A DNA stretch of 64,000 nucleotides from Sphingobium lactosutens (GCF_013393185.1 NZ_QJQX01000031.1:1-64000), one strand, 5' to 3'. Shown: positions 16,872 to 24,982, counted from the first letter of the stretch. Numbers and translations: made by a program. Notes: generated by a model from the letters alone, not told the origin.

Positions 16872-17207
16872 ATGTGCGTTTCGATCACCCCAATTCCAGA
16901 TAGCGTGCGCTTACGGGTCACCGGCGATGTCGAGACCGTGCTGGCTGTGCCCTATGACAAAGACGAGCGGTTTTTGGTGGGTTTGAGCGATGGCACGTTG
17001 CTCATGGGCTGTTATGATGAAGCCATGCGGTGCCGTTGGGAGGTCGCGCGCGACGGCGCCGGCATCGTCCGGTTCGACGGCAATGCCGTCCGAGTTGAGT
17101 GGCGCGTCGAATGGCTGACTATCGGCACGTTCGACGCAAATGTTGTTGAGCCCGGCCTGCCGCCTGCCGTCCCGCTGTTTCCCGAACTCGATCGTTGGGC
17201 GGCATGA
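16872..17207 (+). CDS. Predicted SOS-controlled 111-aa protein, unknown function
   Basis: Begins at the ATG at 16872 with GAGGG 8 bp upstream, 26 bp after the LexA box. The predicted fold is mostly beta: VRLRVTGDVETVLAVPYD, RFLVGLSDGTLLMGCYDE, CRWEVARDGAGIV, VRVEWRVEWLTIGTFD. The repeated D-G-turn pattern suggests a small beta-sandwich. No catalytic motif is visible. It shares its control site with the 30-aa membrane peptide, so they may work together, for example as toxin and antidote. Confidence 0.7.
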   Translation: MCVSITPIPDSVRLRVTGDVETVLAVPYDKDERFLVGLSDGTLLMGCYDEAMRCRWEVARDGAGIVRFDGNAVRVEWRVEWLTIGTFDANVVEPGLPPAVPLFPELDRWAA

Positions 17208-17294
17208 TAGCAGGCGAGCTCAGGGCGCAGCTGGCCTGATCTGGATCCTCTGGGTCCGATCGCTGCTTGCCGGTGCTACTGACGATCGGGAACT

Positions 17295-18173
17295 TTAGCG
17301 ATGCCGCTCACAAGCCGTGATAGGAAGGAAGGCGGGTTCCCCATACCCGCCATAGACGTCGCTCTGCAGCCAGGCCCGTTCGGCGTCGCGGTCCTGTTCA
17401 CCAATGCTTCTCCACCAGAAGCGCATAGTGGCGTCCCAACGATATCCGCGCGACTTCAGCCGGTCCTTGGCATCGAAAGGCGCATCGATAGCATTCACGC
17501 GATATGTCGGTCGTTCCGAACAGGCGATGAGCTTTGCCAGGATCGTCTCTCCATCCGGCAACCCGTGGGAGAGTAGATAAAGGAGCGCAAGGATGTCGTT
17601 TTCCGCCCTGTGGCCTTCATAGAACCACCCGCATTGCGAAACGAGATGCGCGAGCGCGCGCCCCTCGAACCCAAGCTCAAGCCACTCCAGTTCGGCCATC
17701 GAGCAGGCCCAGGGCTTCCCAGCAATGGCCGGCAGGCGCCGATCCACGAACGGCCTGTCAAAGGCAGCATTGTGGGCGACGATGAGGTCGGCGGACGATA
17801 TAATATCCACAGCCATCGCCTCGTCGATTGCTTGTCCAGCGACATCGTCAGCTGCGAGGCCAGTCAGCTTGGTGATCTTCGGATCGATCGGAGTGCCGGG
17901 GTCTTCACGCCAAACCCGGGAAATCCCAACCTGAATGATCCGCCCGCGCTCATCGAACCGGAAACGCTGAACGGCCAGTTCGATGATTCGATCGGTTTCG
18001 CGATCAAGGCCGGTCGTCTCCACGTCGATCGCCACGCCGATTCGGCGGGAGGCAAGCGGGTCCGCTTCATGAAAATGAGTCACAGAGACAAGGCGACGCT
18101 GCACCCGATAGTCAGGGTGCATGCTCAGGAAATCGGCCGCCTGCGAATGGCGATCGGGCGCGGGGAGGTTCAT
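17295..18173 (-). CDS. DEDDh 3'-5' exonuclease (DnaQ-like)
   Basis: 292 aa from the ATG at 18173 (GAGGA ribosome site). The much longer open frame to 18485 overlaps the RES toxin gene and is rejected. Exo I is AIDVETTGL (Asp50, Glu52), Exo II is VAHNAAFDRPFVDRR, and Exo III is HRAENDILALLYLL (His..Asp), so all DEDDh residues are present. A C-terminal extension of about 80 residues (AKDRLKSRGYRWD, FWWRSIG) recurs in island-type DnaQ-like exonucleases. It follows the RES toxin gene by 19 bp on the same strand and is probably its operon partner. Confidence 0.85.
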   Translation of the reverse strand: MNLPAPDRHSQAADFLSMHPDYRVQRRLVSVTHFHEADPLASRRIGVAIDVETTGLDRETDRIIELAVQRFRFDERGRIIQVGISRVWREDPGTPIDPKITKLTGLAADDVAGQAIDEAMAVDIISSADLIVAHNAAFDRPFVDRRLPAIAGKPWACSMAELEWLELGFEGRALAHLVSQCGWFYEGHRAENDILALLYLLSHGLPDGETILAKLIACSERPTYRVNAIDAPFDAKDRLKSRGYRWDATMRFWWRSIGEQDRDAERAWLQSDVYGGYGEPAFLPITACERHR

Positions 18174-18192
18174 ATCGCGGCGATCCTCGCCA

Positions 18193-18912
18193 TCAACCCT
18201 CAACCACCCTGAAAACCGCGCCGCTGCCTGCGTCCCGAACAAGATCGACCCGTTGGCCGTCCCAATGATAGTCAAGGTGCCGGCCCTGAATGGGATTGGA
18301 TGCGCAGTCCGGATAGAAAAGGGCGACACATTCGCCGCCAGCCTGTCGCACGCTTGGATAGGCCATGCCATCAGCCCCTGTGTCGCGCAGACTGGCAGCG
18401 AGTTGCTGAGACGCCCCATAGCTCTCCGGATCGAGGCACGGACCAAACTCATCATCGCCGCTGCGAAGATCATGCAGAGCGGCATCGACCTTCAGGACAA
18501 TCTCCCGAAACTGTGACGTCCACCCGGCCTGCTCACCCGTCCTGGCCATGAAGCGGGTATGATGATGGATCGTCTCGAACAAAGCGGTTTCATAGCTCCG
18601 CGCGACATAGAGAACGCCATAGCTTCCGTCCGAGAATCGGCTCGGTCGATCAAGGCTGACATGGGTAAACGACGCCATCAGATAGGATGCCCCTACGCCA
18701 CCGATCCGCCGCTCCGGAGGGACAAGCCCGATGTTCCCGATCGACGTCATGATTCGCGGGTTCGTCTTTTGCTCAGCCGAAATGAGGAGAGGCCAGTCGG
18801 CGGGATCTGCAATATCCTCGAACAGATCGATGGGAGGATAGATGCTGCGGATGATCCTGACCGCTCCCTCCCATTCGACCTTGCTGACCGGCGGCACCGC
18901 AATTCCCGTCAC
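18193..18912 (-). CDS. RES domain toxin (NAD+-degrading)
   Basis: 239 aa. The RES signature is visible: an Arg-rich first strand (VRIIRSIYPP), then RFSDGSYGVLYVARSYETALFET, and SYGASQQLAASLRDTGADGMAYPS. RES toxins break down NAD+ (NAD+ phosphorylase activity in characterised members) and are neutralised by Xre/DUF2384 antitoxins. It starts with GTG at 18912, overlapping the antitoxin stop by 4 bp. The operon order antitoxin then toxin is standard. Confidence 0.9.
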   Translation of the reverse strand: MTGIAVPPVSKVEWEGAVRIIRSIYPPIDLFEDIADPADWPLLISAEQKTNPRIMTSIGNIGLVPPERRIGGVGASYLMASFTHVSLDRPSRFSDGSYGVLYVARSYETALFETIHHHTRFMARTGEQAGWTSQFREIVLKVDAALHDLRSGDDEFGPCLDPESYGASQQLAASLRDTGADGMAYPSVRQAGGECVALFYPDCASNPIQGRHLDYHWDGQRVDLVRDAGSGAVFRVVEG

Positions 18913-19322
18913 CAGCCACCGCGCTCCGCGTCCAGATAGCGCCGCACTCGCATGATGTCGGTCAATTCGCCACCCAGCATGACCGCTAGGGCATTCGCGC
19001 CCTCGAAGGCTGCATTGGGCGCCTTGATCCAGTCATAGCCCCGTTGCGGCTCCTGAAAGATGATGCGGAGCGCCTTATGGATGCCCATGAGGTTGGAGAG
19101 CCGGGCAAGTCCATCGCGCGAGATGCGGCCCGGCCCTTCTGCTTTCCACCGACGGAAGCTGCGGACCGGCATATCTGTCAGGACGGCAGCCTGCTCATCC
19201 GTGACACCCCATTTGGCAAACAGGTTGAGCGCTGCACGAAACATCGCACCGCCTTCTTCCTGGGTGACGGGTTCCGGCCGGAACGGAGCGGGGACCGTCT
19301 CAATGGGTTGAAGCATAACCAT
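18909..19322 (-). CDS. Xre/ParS-MbcA-type (DUF2384) antitoxin
   Basis: 137 aa from the ATG at 19322, which has GGAGG 6 bp upstream; the longer frame to 19364 would run through the promoter. The N-terminal helix-turn-helix region is seen in LFAKWGVTDEQAAVLTDM and RSFRRWK. The C-terminal ParS/DUF2384 part is GLARLSNLMGIHKALRIIF, then GYDWIKAPNAAFEGANAL with its conserved W..PN..F motif. It binds and blocks the RES toxin and most likely represses its own promoter. Confidence 0.9.
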   Translation of the reverse strand: MVMLQPIETVPAPFRPEPVTQEEGGAMFRAALNLFAKWGVTDEQAAVLTDMPVRSFRRWKAEGPGRISRDGLARLSNLMGIHKALRIIFQEPQRGYDWIKAPNAAFEGANALAVMLGGELTDIMRVRRYLDAERGGW

Positions 19323-19342
19323 AATGCACCTCCATGTGGCAC

Positions 19343-19371
19343 CATATATAGATTTTAATGCCATATGGCAA
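19343..19371 (-). promoter_or_regulatory. Promoter and operator of the Xre/RES operon
   Basis: Minus-strand elements: -35 TTGCCA (19366-19371), 17-bp spacer, -10 TATATG (19343-19348). A perfect palindrome TGCCATATGGCA (19359-19370) overlaps the -35 box. A related half-site (GTGGCACCATA, 19335-19345) sits at the start point. This layout suits autorepression by the antitoxin. Confidence 0.6.
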
Positions 19372-19383
19372 ATCCCAACTGCC

Positions 19384-19434
19384 GCCTATGCTCTATTTCG
19401 CATAAACACGATTTATGCGTTTAATCGCATAGGC
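19384..19434. repeat. 51-bp nested palindrome
   Basis: Outer arms GCCTATGC (19384-19391) and GCATAGGC (19427-19434) enclose inner arms CGCATAAA (19399-19406) and TTTATGCG (19412-19419), with symmetric 7-bp gaps and a 5-bp centre. The word GCATA or its complement occurs four times. It lies between the integrase stop and the toxin-antitoxin promoter, so it may be a multi-subunit operator, a recombination-directionality site or a terminator. Confidence 0.7.
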
Positions 19435-19453
19435 TGCGGCGCCGCTTCGCCCC

Positions 19454-20668
19454 TTAACGCCGTCCAAACCTGGCTTTGATCACCTTCTCGGCTGCCCGAA
19501 GCTGATCGAGATAGTCGCTCCAATATTGCATCATCTTGACCCGCTCATTCCAATGCTCGCCGCGCAGATAGGCGCGCCGGACGTCGTTGCTTTCGACATG
19601 CGCCAGCTGCCGCTCGATCGCATCGGGATGCCATTTGCGGCTCTCGTTGAGCAGGGTGCTGGCGGTCGCGCGAAAGCCATGTCCGGTCATCTGCGTCTTG
19701 TCATAGCCCAACCGCCGAAGCGCTGCGTTGACCGTATTCTCGGACATCGGCCGCCTCGGGTCGCGAATGCTGGGGAACAGATATTTCGAGTGGCCGCTGA
19801 TTGGGTAGAGCGCCTCCAACAGATCCATAACCTGCGTGGACAGCGGCACGCGATGCTCGCGCCCCATCTTCATCTTCTCGGCCGGGATCGTCCAGATCGC
19901 CAGATCAGGATCGAACTCCGACCATTCGGCGTGACGCAACTCGCCGGGCCGGACGAAGGTGTGAACGCCGACCTTCAAGGCGATCTCGACGGCCGGTTGA
20001 CCCTCATAGCCCCACATGGCGCGCAGCAACTCTCCAACCCCTCCGGGGTCAGTGATGGCGGCGCGATGCGTGACCTTGGGCGTGATGAGCGCGCCTTGCA
20101 GATCAGCGGTGACGTCGCGCTGCGCACGGCCGGTCGCAATCGCGTACCGCAGGATGCTGCCGCATGTCGTCCGCAGCCGCCTTGCCGATTCGTAGCGCCC
20201 CTTCACCTCGACCGTCCGCAGGACGGCAAGAAACTCAGGGGCGGTCAGTTCGCCGATCGGCCGTTCGCCGATGATCGGCTCGGCGTAGCGCAGCAGCCAG
20301 CGCATCTTCTCCATCGTAGCGGCCGAACGCCCCTCAGCCTCCAGCTTGGCAAGCCACTCCTGCGCAACCGCGCCAAAGCTATCCCCGCCATTCAGCGCCA
20401 GCGCGCGTTGGAGCCTCTTATGGGTCGAAGGGTTTGTGCCCCTCTCAAGCAGCTTGCTGGCCTCCGTGCGCTTCTCACGCGCCTCCTTGAGCGAGACATC
20501 GGGATAGACGCCCAGCGATAGCGTCTGCTTCTTGCCGCCATGCGAGAAATTCCAGCGCCAGTAGCGGGCGCCGTTGGGATTCACGAGCAGATAGAGCCCA
20601 TGCATGTCGCCGACCTTGAAAGCTTTCTCGCGGAGCCCGATTTTACGGATGGCGGCATCGGTAAGCAT
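19454..20668 (-). CDS. Tyrosine recombinase, island integrase (P4/DUF4102 type)
   Basis: 404 aa from the ATG at 20668. The N-terminal DUF4102 domain (MLTDAAIRKIG, GLYLLVNPNGARYWRW, LSLGVYPDVSLKEAREKR) is typical of integrases that use tRNA 3' ends. The catalytic residues are Arg240 (FVRPGELRHAEW), His330 and Arg333 (GHGFRATASTLL), His357 (LAHVE) and nucleophile Tyr367 (RAYLRG). The gene appears intact. It points away from the tRNA-Phe gene 155 bp upstream and should catalyse integration and excision of the island. Confidence 0.95.
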   Translation of the reverse strand: MLTDAAIRKIGLREKAFKVGDMHGLYLLVNPNGARYWRWNFSHGGKKQTLSLGVYPDVSLKEAREKRTEASKLLERGTNPSTHKRLQRALALNGGDSFGAVAQEWLAKLEAEGRSAATMEKMRWLLRYAEPIIGERPIGELTAPEFLAVLRTVEVKGRYESARRLRTTCGSILRYAIATGRAQRDVTADLQGALITPKVTHRAAITDPGGVGELLRAMWGYEGQPAVEIALKVGVHTFVRPGELRHAEWSEFDPDLAIWTIPAEKMKMGREHRVPLSTQVMDLLEALYPISGHSKYLFPSIRDPRRPMSENTVNAALRRLGYDKTQMTGHGFRATASTLLNESRKWHPDAIERQLAHVESNDVRRAYLRGEHWNERVKMMQYWSDYLDQLRAAEKVIKARFGRR

Positions 20669-20737
20669 GACGTTGATTTTCCCGGTTTCGATACCGAGAA
20701 AACTACCGTTCGCGCATCCGGGTAGCAAGGTACGCGC

Positions 20738-20805
20738 CCGGACAGCCGTGGACGAGATACCACAAACCGGCCAAAATATACCATCGATTCCGGACGGCTA
20801 TGGAC
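20738..20805. repeat. Imperfect direct repeats near the attachment site
   Basis: CCGGACAGCCGTGGAC (20738-20753) and CCGGACGGCTATGGAC (20790-20805) match at 13 of 16 positions and are 52 bp apart, close to five helical turns. They lie between the integrase start and the tRNA 3' end, where arm-type integrase or excisionase sites are expected. Confidence 0.4.
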
Positions 20806-20822
20806 AGGAAAATCAAGGGAAA

Positions 20823-20898
20823 TGGTGCCCGGGGACGGATTCGAACCGCCGACACTGCGATTTTCAATCGCATGCTCTACCAACTGAGCTACCCGGGC
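20823..20898 (-). tRNA. tRNA-Phe (GAA)
   Basis: 76 nt on the minus strand with encoded CCA (20823-20825). The acceptor stem starts GCCCGGG, the D arm is TAGCTCAGTTGGTAGAGCA, the anticodon loop reads TTGAAAA (anticodon GAA) on stem TGCGA/TCGCA, and the T arm contains GGTTCGAATCC. The 3' part is the predicted attachment site of the island on its left. Confidence 0.96.
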
Positions 20899-20948
20899 AT
20901 CGGGTTCCTGGCGGAGGCGTCCGCCGGATGGAGGCGTGCCTATAGGCG

Positions 20949-21155
20949 TCAATCCGGCTCGCTGTCCAGCCCATAATTACCATTTTTTTGCGCCGCTTCG
21001 TCGGCTGGCGGACCGGGCACGCGATAGCCTTCGCCCAGCCATTGCAGCAGGTCGCGATCGCGGCAGGCCGTTCCGCAAAAAGGACGGGTTTGCGCGGCCG
21101 AAGGCTGGCCGCACACCGGGCAGGCGCCGAACTTGGGCGACGACTTAGGCGACAT
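20949..21155 (-). CDS. yacG: YacG, DNA gyrase inhibitor / zinc-ribbon protein
   Basis: About 68 aa from the ATG at 21155. The four zinc ligands are CPVCG and FCGTAC, and RDRDLLQWLGEGYRVPG is the family signature. YacG binds GyrB and inhibits DNA gyrase in characterised bacteria. It overlaps the end of the RNase E/G-like gene by 11 bp, so they are co-transcribed. It is the last gene before the tRNA-Phe. Confidence 0.92.
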   Translation of the reverse strand: MSPKSSPKFGACPVCGQPSAAQTRPFCGTACRDRDLLQWLGEGYRVPGPPADEAAQKNGNYGLDSEPD

Positions 21156-22134
21156 GACCGCCTGCCAGCGCCAGCGACGCATCTGCCTTCAGCATGATCG
21201 CGCCACCCCGGCGCTTGGCCAGCAGGTCGATCCAGTCCTGCCGCTTGTGCAGCAGGTCGATGATCGCGGGCGCGGCGGTGATCGTCGCCGCGCCGCCCTG
21301 GCCATGGCGCTCGGCGCGGCGCAGCAGGGCGAGCGCGGCAGTCAGCACGGGATCCTCGCGCAGCAATTCCATCAGGTTCGCGCGTTCGCGGCGGCGAATG
21401 ATCTGGAGGAAGCCGAAGCCGTTCACCGCCGTCCGCTCGAAGGGGAGCGGCAGATATTTATCGATCTGCGCGGCGGCGATCATCCGCTCATCCTTGTTGT
21501 TCATGGTCGGCAGGTCGATGCCGATCGAACCGGCCAGCCCCATGCGGCGGACGGCCTGCGCAGCCAGCTTCGCGCCCTTGGGGCCAAGCTGGGCCGGTGG
21601 CAAAGAACCGTCGACGTCGATCAGCAGCATGGCGGGCGTCAGGTACAGGCGCAGCGCGGCGTCTTCGGCGCCGACCTCGCCACTGATCGCCTCCTCCATC
21701 AGCTCGCTCCAGCCATGGGCTTCGAGCCGATCTTCCTCATGCGCGGGGCAGGGGACGACGGGCGTGCCGGTGGCGCGGATGCGCTGCAACAGGCTGGGAC
21801 CGGCATGGGGTTTCGATCCGGGCTGGGGCATGCGGCCCTTGGCGCGCTTGGGGCGGCCTTCCTCGGCAATCGCCTCGCGGATGATCTCGACCAGCACATT
21901 GGCCCCTTCGGACAGCCTGGGCGGGATCGGCTCCAGCAGCACTTCCTCGCCCGAGATCAGCCGGACGACGCCGCGCTTCTTGGGAATGAGGGTGGCGACC
22001 AGCCGCCCCTGCGCCACAGCGCCCGGACGAACCGCATCGCCGTCGCGTTCGATCAGGGCTTCGACCAGCTTGCCCTTTTCGATCAGCGCCGCGCGGGCTT
22101 CACCGATGCCTTCTTCATAGAGCCATTCGGCCAT
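21145..22134 (-). CDS. RNase E/G-like protein, short form
   Basis: 329 aa, shorter than RNase E or RNase G. Two Asp-bearing strands match the RNase E/G DNase-I-like catalytic region: MLLIDVDGS and GSIGIDLPTM. After them, FGFLQIIRRRERANL corresponds to the conserved FGLLE..RQR segment. The N-terminal 110 residues include an S1-like part (GRLVATLIPKKRGVVRL, GEEVLLE). The Zn-link and the long scaffold are absent, so it is a minimal form, common in this order. It sits between maf and yacG in one minus-strand operon. Confidence 0.85.
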   Translation of the reverse strand: MAEWLYEEGIGEARAALIEKGKLVEALIERDGDAVRPGAVAQGRLVATLIPKKRGVVRLISGEEVLLEPIPPRLSEGANVLVEIIREAIAEEGRPKRAKGRMPQPGSKPHAGPSLLQRIRATGTPVVPCPAHEEDRLEAHGWSELMEEAISGEVGAEDAALRLYLTPAMLLIDVDGSLPPAQLGPKGAKLAAQAVRRMGLAGSIGIDLPTMNNKDERMIAAAQIDKYLPLPFERTAVNGFGFLQIIRRRERANLMELLREDPVLTAALALLRRAERHGQGGAATITAAPAIIDLLHKRQDWIDLLAKRRGGAIMLKADASLALAGGHVA

Positions 22135-22152
22135 ATCTGTGTCCCTATTGGT

Positions 22153-22197
22153 CAGGATTGCCGAGCCGGGAAATGTGCCATTTCCCTCGCAATCCTG
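22153..22197. other. Nested hairpin between maf and the RNase gene
   Basis: Outer arms CAGGATTGC (22153-22161) and GCAATCCTG (22189-22197) enclose an inner hairpin GGGAAATG (22168-22175) / CATTTCCC (22179-22186). All arms are perfect. The element fills the gap between two genes of one operon and ends at the maf stop codon, so it may stabilise the 3' end or act as an RNase processing site. There is no T-run. Confidence 0.6.
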
Positions 22198-22770
22198 CTA
22201 GTCAAGTATATATCCGGCCGCCTTGAGCAGCGCGCGGGTTTCGTAAAGCGGCAGGCCCATGATCGCGCTGTGGCTGCCCTGAATGGCGCGGATCAGACCG
22301 GCGGCGCGGCCCTGAATGGCATAGCCGCCCGCCTTGCCCCGCCATTCGTCGCTGGCGATATAGGCATCGATCTCCGCCTGCTCCAGCCGCTTGAAGGTGA
22401 CGATATTGTCGGACAGGCGATGCCGTGCCCGCCCGTCGCCGTCGATCAGCGTGATCGCGCTGAAGACGCGGTGCCGCCGCCCGGACAGCAAGGTCAGGCA
22501 GGCGCGCGCCTCCTGCTCGCTTTCCGTCTTGGGCAAGATGCGGCGACCGACGGCGACCACCGTATCGCCCGACAGGATGAGCGCGCCCGGATGACGCGCG
22601 GCGACGAGCGCCCCCTTGTCGGCCGCCACGCGCGCTGCATAGGCGGCGGGCGTTTCATGCTTCAGGGGCGTTTCGTCGATATCGGCAGGATCGACCGCGT
22701 CGGGGACGACGCCGATCTGGCCCAGAAGGTCACGCCGCCTGGGGGAAGCCGAAGCAAGGATGAGCCGCAT
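22198..22770 (-). CDS. maf: Maf-like nucleotide pyrophosphatase
   Basis: 190 aa, the normal length. The N-terminus LILASASPRRRDLLGQIG is the Maf signature, and ILSGDTVVAVGRRILPKTE and GGYAIQGRAAGLI are the other conserved blocks. Maf proteins hydrolyse non-canonical or canonical NTPs to NMP and PPi and affect septum formation. It follows infA by 12 bp in the same operon. Confidence 0.95.
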   Translation of the reverse strand: MRLILASASPRRRDLLGQIGVVPDAVDPADIDETPLKHETPAAYAARVAADKGALVAARHPGALILSGDTVVAVGRRILPKTESEQEARACLTLLSGRRHRVFSAITLIDGDGRARHRLSDNIVTFKRLEQAEIDAYIASDEWRGKAGGYAIQGRAAGLIRAIQGSHSAIMGLPLYETRALLKAAGYILD

Positions 22771-22782
22771 CAGTCGTGCGGC

Positions 22783-23001
22783 TTATTTGAAGCGATAAGT
22801 GATCCGACCCTTGGTCAGGTCGTAGGGGGTGAGTTCGACGAGAACTTCGTCGCCCACGAGGACACGAATGCGGTTCTTGCGCATCTTGCCGGCCGTGTGG
22901 CCGAGAATTTCGTGATCATTTTCAAGCCGCACGCGGAACATGGCGTTGGGGAGAAGCTCCACAACCTGTCCGCGCATTTCAAGCAGTTCTTCTTTAGCCA
23001 T
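22783..23001 (-). CDS. infA: Translation initiation factor IF-1
   Basis: 72 aa, a single S1/OB domain: [24 protein letters not shown] and [20 protein letters not shown]. The ATG at 23001 gives the standard length. It binds the 30S A site during initiation. First gene of the infA-maf-RNase-yacG operon. Confidence 0.98.
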   Translation of the reverse strand: MAKEELLEMRGQVVELLPNAMFRVRLENDHEILGHTAGKMRKNRIRVLVGDEVLVELTPYDLTKGRITYRFK

Positions 23002-23060
23002 ATTATCCCGGATATGCGAAAAATCGCGCCGCCATAGCGCCAAACCGCACAAAATGAAAG

Positions 23061-24350
23061 TCAGGGTTGCACGCCGAACTTTTCGCCGGCCGCATGGAGC
23101 GCCGCGAAGACCGCATCGAGCTGATTTGCATCAAGACAATAGGGCGGCATCAGGTAGATGGTGTTGCCCAGCGGCCTTAGCAAGAGGCCATGTTCCAGGA
23201 AAAAGGCGCGCAGCCGCGGGGCAAGGTCGGAGAGATAGCCCGCGTCCGGTGCGACGAGGTCGATCGCGGCGATCGCGCCGAGTTGGCGGGGATTCGCGAA
23301 GGCGGGATGCGTGGCCAGCTTTGCGAGTCGCGTCGCGATACCTTCGGCGAGAGTCGCGATCCGGCCCAGCACATCCTCCTCCCGCCAGATGGAGAGATTG
23401 GCGGCGGCGGCGGCGCAGGCGATGGCGTTCGCCGTGTAGCTGGACGAATGATAGAAGAGGCGTGCGCGATCGGTGGAAACATGGGCGTCGAAGATCGGCG
23501 CGATGGCGAGCGTGGCGGCCAGTGGGATTGCGCCGCCGGTGATCCCCTTGGCCACGGCCATAATGTCCGGCACGACGCCGGCCTGTTCGCAGGCGAAGAG
23601 CGTGCCGGTGCGGCCCCAGCCGGTCATCACCTCGTCCGCGATGAAAAGCACGCCATGATTGCGGCAGATGGCCGCCATCTCGCGCAGGACATGCGCCGGA
23701 TAGAGCAGCATCCCCCCCGCCCCCAGGATCAGCGGTTCGACGATGAAGGCGGCGGGCCTGTCCGCGCAGGCGGCCTCCAGCGCGTCAAGGCAGGCCTGTT
23801 CCCATCCCGGTGCGGGAAAGGGGATGGTACCCACATCGAACAGCAGGGGCGTCCAGGCGGCGTTGTAGACGCCACGCTCGCCGATCGACATCGCGCCGAT
23901 CGTGTCGCCATGATAGCTATGTTCGAGGACGAGGATGCGACTGCGCGCTTCGGCGAGGCCATCGAGCGCCAGATTGTGCCAATAGCCGAGCGCCATCTTG
24001 AGCGCGACCTCGACCGCGGTCGATCCGCTGTCGGAATAGAAGACATGGGCGAGTTCGGGCTGGCCCTCCGCGCGGGGGGCCATGTCGATCAGGCCGCGCG
24101 CCACTTCCTCGGCCGGGGCGTGGGTGTAGCCAGCGAAGATGAGCTGGTCGAGCTGGCCTGCCTGGTCGGCAATGGCGGCGGCGATGCGGGGTTCGCAATG
24201 GCCATGGGTCGTCACCCACCAGCTGGAAATCCCGTCGATCAGTGTACCGCCATCGGCGAGGTGCAGCAGGGCGCCCTCCGCCCGCACGACTTCGGGGATC
24301 GGCTCGTTGAGGCCATGCTGGGTGAAGGGGTGCCAGACGGGAGAGGTCAT
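23061..24350 (-). CDS. bioA: Adenosylmethionine-8-amino-7-oxononanoate aminotransferase
   Basis: 429 aa, class III PLP aminotransferase. The N-terminus [13 protein letters not shown] with [13 protein letters not shown] is characteristic of BioA. PLP motifs are [14 protein letters not shown] and [13 protein letters not shown] with the Schiff-base Lys. It converts KAPA to DAPA using SAM as amino donor, the step between BioF and BioD, which lie 6 kb away on the same strand. It is a separate unit here. Confidence 0.95.
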   Translation of the reverse strand: MTSPVWHPFTQHGLNEPIPEVVRAEGALLHLADGGTLIDGISSWWVTTHGHCEPRIAAAIADQAGQLDQLIFAGYTHAPAEEVARGLIDMAPRAEGQPELAHVFYSDSGSTAVEVALKMALGYWHNLALDGLAEARSRILVLEHSYHGDTIGAMSIGERGVYNAAWTPLLFDVGTIPFPAPGWEQACLDALEAACADRPAAFIVEPLILGAGGMLLYPAHVLREMAAICRNHGVLFIADEVMTGWGRTGTLFACEQAGVVPDIMAVAKGITGGAIPLAATLAIAPIFDAHVSTDRARLFYHSSSYTANAIACAAAAANLSIWREEDVLGRIATLAEGIATRLAKLATHPAFANPRQLGAIAAIDLVAPDAGYLSDLAPRLRAFFLEHGLLLRPLGNTIYLMPPYCLDANQLDAVFAALHAAGEKFGVQP

Positions 24351-24382
24351 GGCCCGGCTTTAATCCAGCAAGGTCATGATGG

Positions 24383-24982
24383 CTACGGCTTCTCCGCCGG
24401 CTTCGGTTCTACCGGTGGCGGGACGACAATGGTCGGGAGGGCGACATGCACCTCGACCCGGCGATTCTTCGCCCGGCCTTCGGGATCGTCGCTGCCATCC
24501 TCCTTTGCATTAGGAGCGATAGGACGGGCTTCGCCCAGTGCGACGAGGGTGATGCGATCCTTCGCCACGCCCTTTTCGACCAGATAGTCGCGGACCTTTT
24601 CGGCGCGGATGCGAGAGGCGACCTTGTTGTCGCCGTCGCTGCCGCGCGAATCGCTGTGGCCGTGGAGGGTGATGGCGCCGCCTCCCTTCAAGGCAGGGGT
24701 TGCCAGCAGCGTGTCGAGCGCGGTTTTCGCCCCATCGTCCAGCGCCATGGCGGACTGGCCGAAGCCGATCACCATATCGACCGGCTCGATCTTCGGCGCT
24801 TCGGGCTGGTCGATCACTTCGGGACGCAGGATGGAGCGTTGCGGTTCGACAGCATTGTCGGATTCGTTGGCCGCCATCCTGTTGGCGGCATTATCGGCTT
24901 CATTGGCCGCGCCCTTGTCCGCCGGGGGCTGGCAGGCGGCCAGCGCGCAGGCCATCAGAGCCATGGGGGCCGATCTCCTCAT
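24383..24982 (-). CDS. OmpA-family lipoprotein
   Basis: 199 aa. A lipoprotein signal ends at LAAC (residues 13-16), with Cys16 as the probable lipid site. An Asn/Glu/Ala linker follows (residues 20-60). The C-terminal 110 residues are an OmpA peptidoglycan-binding domain: GGAITLHGHSDSRGSDGDN, ALGEARPIAPN, GRAKNRRVEVHV. The start overlaps the antiporter stop by 4 bp, an unusual coupling of a periplasmic lipoprotein to an inner-membrane antiporter. Confidence 0.88.
   Translation of the reverse strand: MRRSAPMALMACALAACQPPADKGAANEADNAANRMAANESDNAVEPQRSILRPEVIDQPEAPKIEPVDMVIGFGQSAMALDDGAKTALDTLLATPALKGGGAITLHGHSDSRGSDGDNKVASRIRAEKVRDYLVEKGVAKDRITLVALGEARPIAPNAKEDGSDDPEGRAKNRRVEVHVALPTIVVPPPVEPKPAEKP

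Larger units (their letters stand above)
1..20825. mobile_element. Genomic island at tRNA-Phe, right part (left end off window)
   Basis: The tyrosine integrase at 19454-20668 lies just beyond the 3' end of tRNA-Phe, the usual layout of islands that integrate into tRNA 3' ends. Everything to its left is accessory: an IS66 remnant, a RES/Xre toxin-antitoxin pair, putative nucleases and unknown membrane proteins. Conserved housekeeping genes (yacG, maf, infA) begin on the other side of the tRNA. I did not find a second copy of the tRNA 3' end in the window, so the far attachment site should lie to the left of position 1. No conjugation or phage structural genes are visible in this part. Confidence 0.8.

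Noticed and set aside
21133..23037. 634-aa open frame on the plus strand
   Set aside because: Runs antisense through the RNase E/G-like gene, maf and infA, all clearly recognised.
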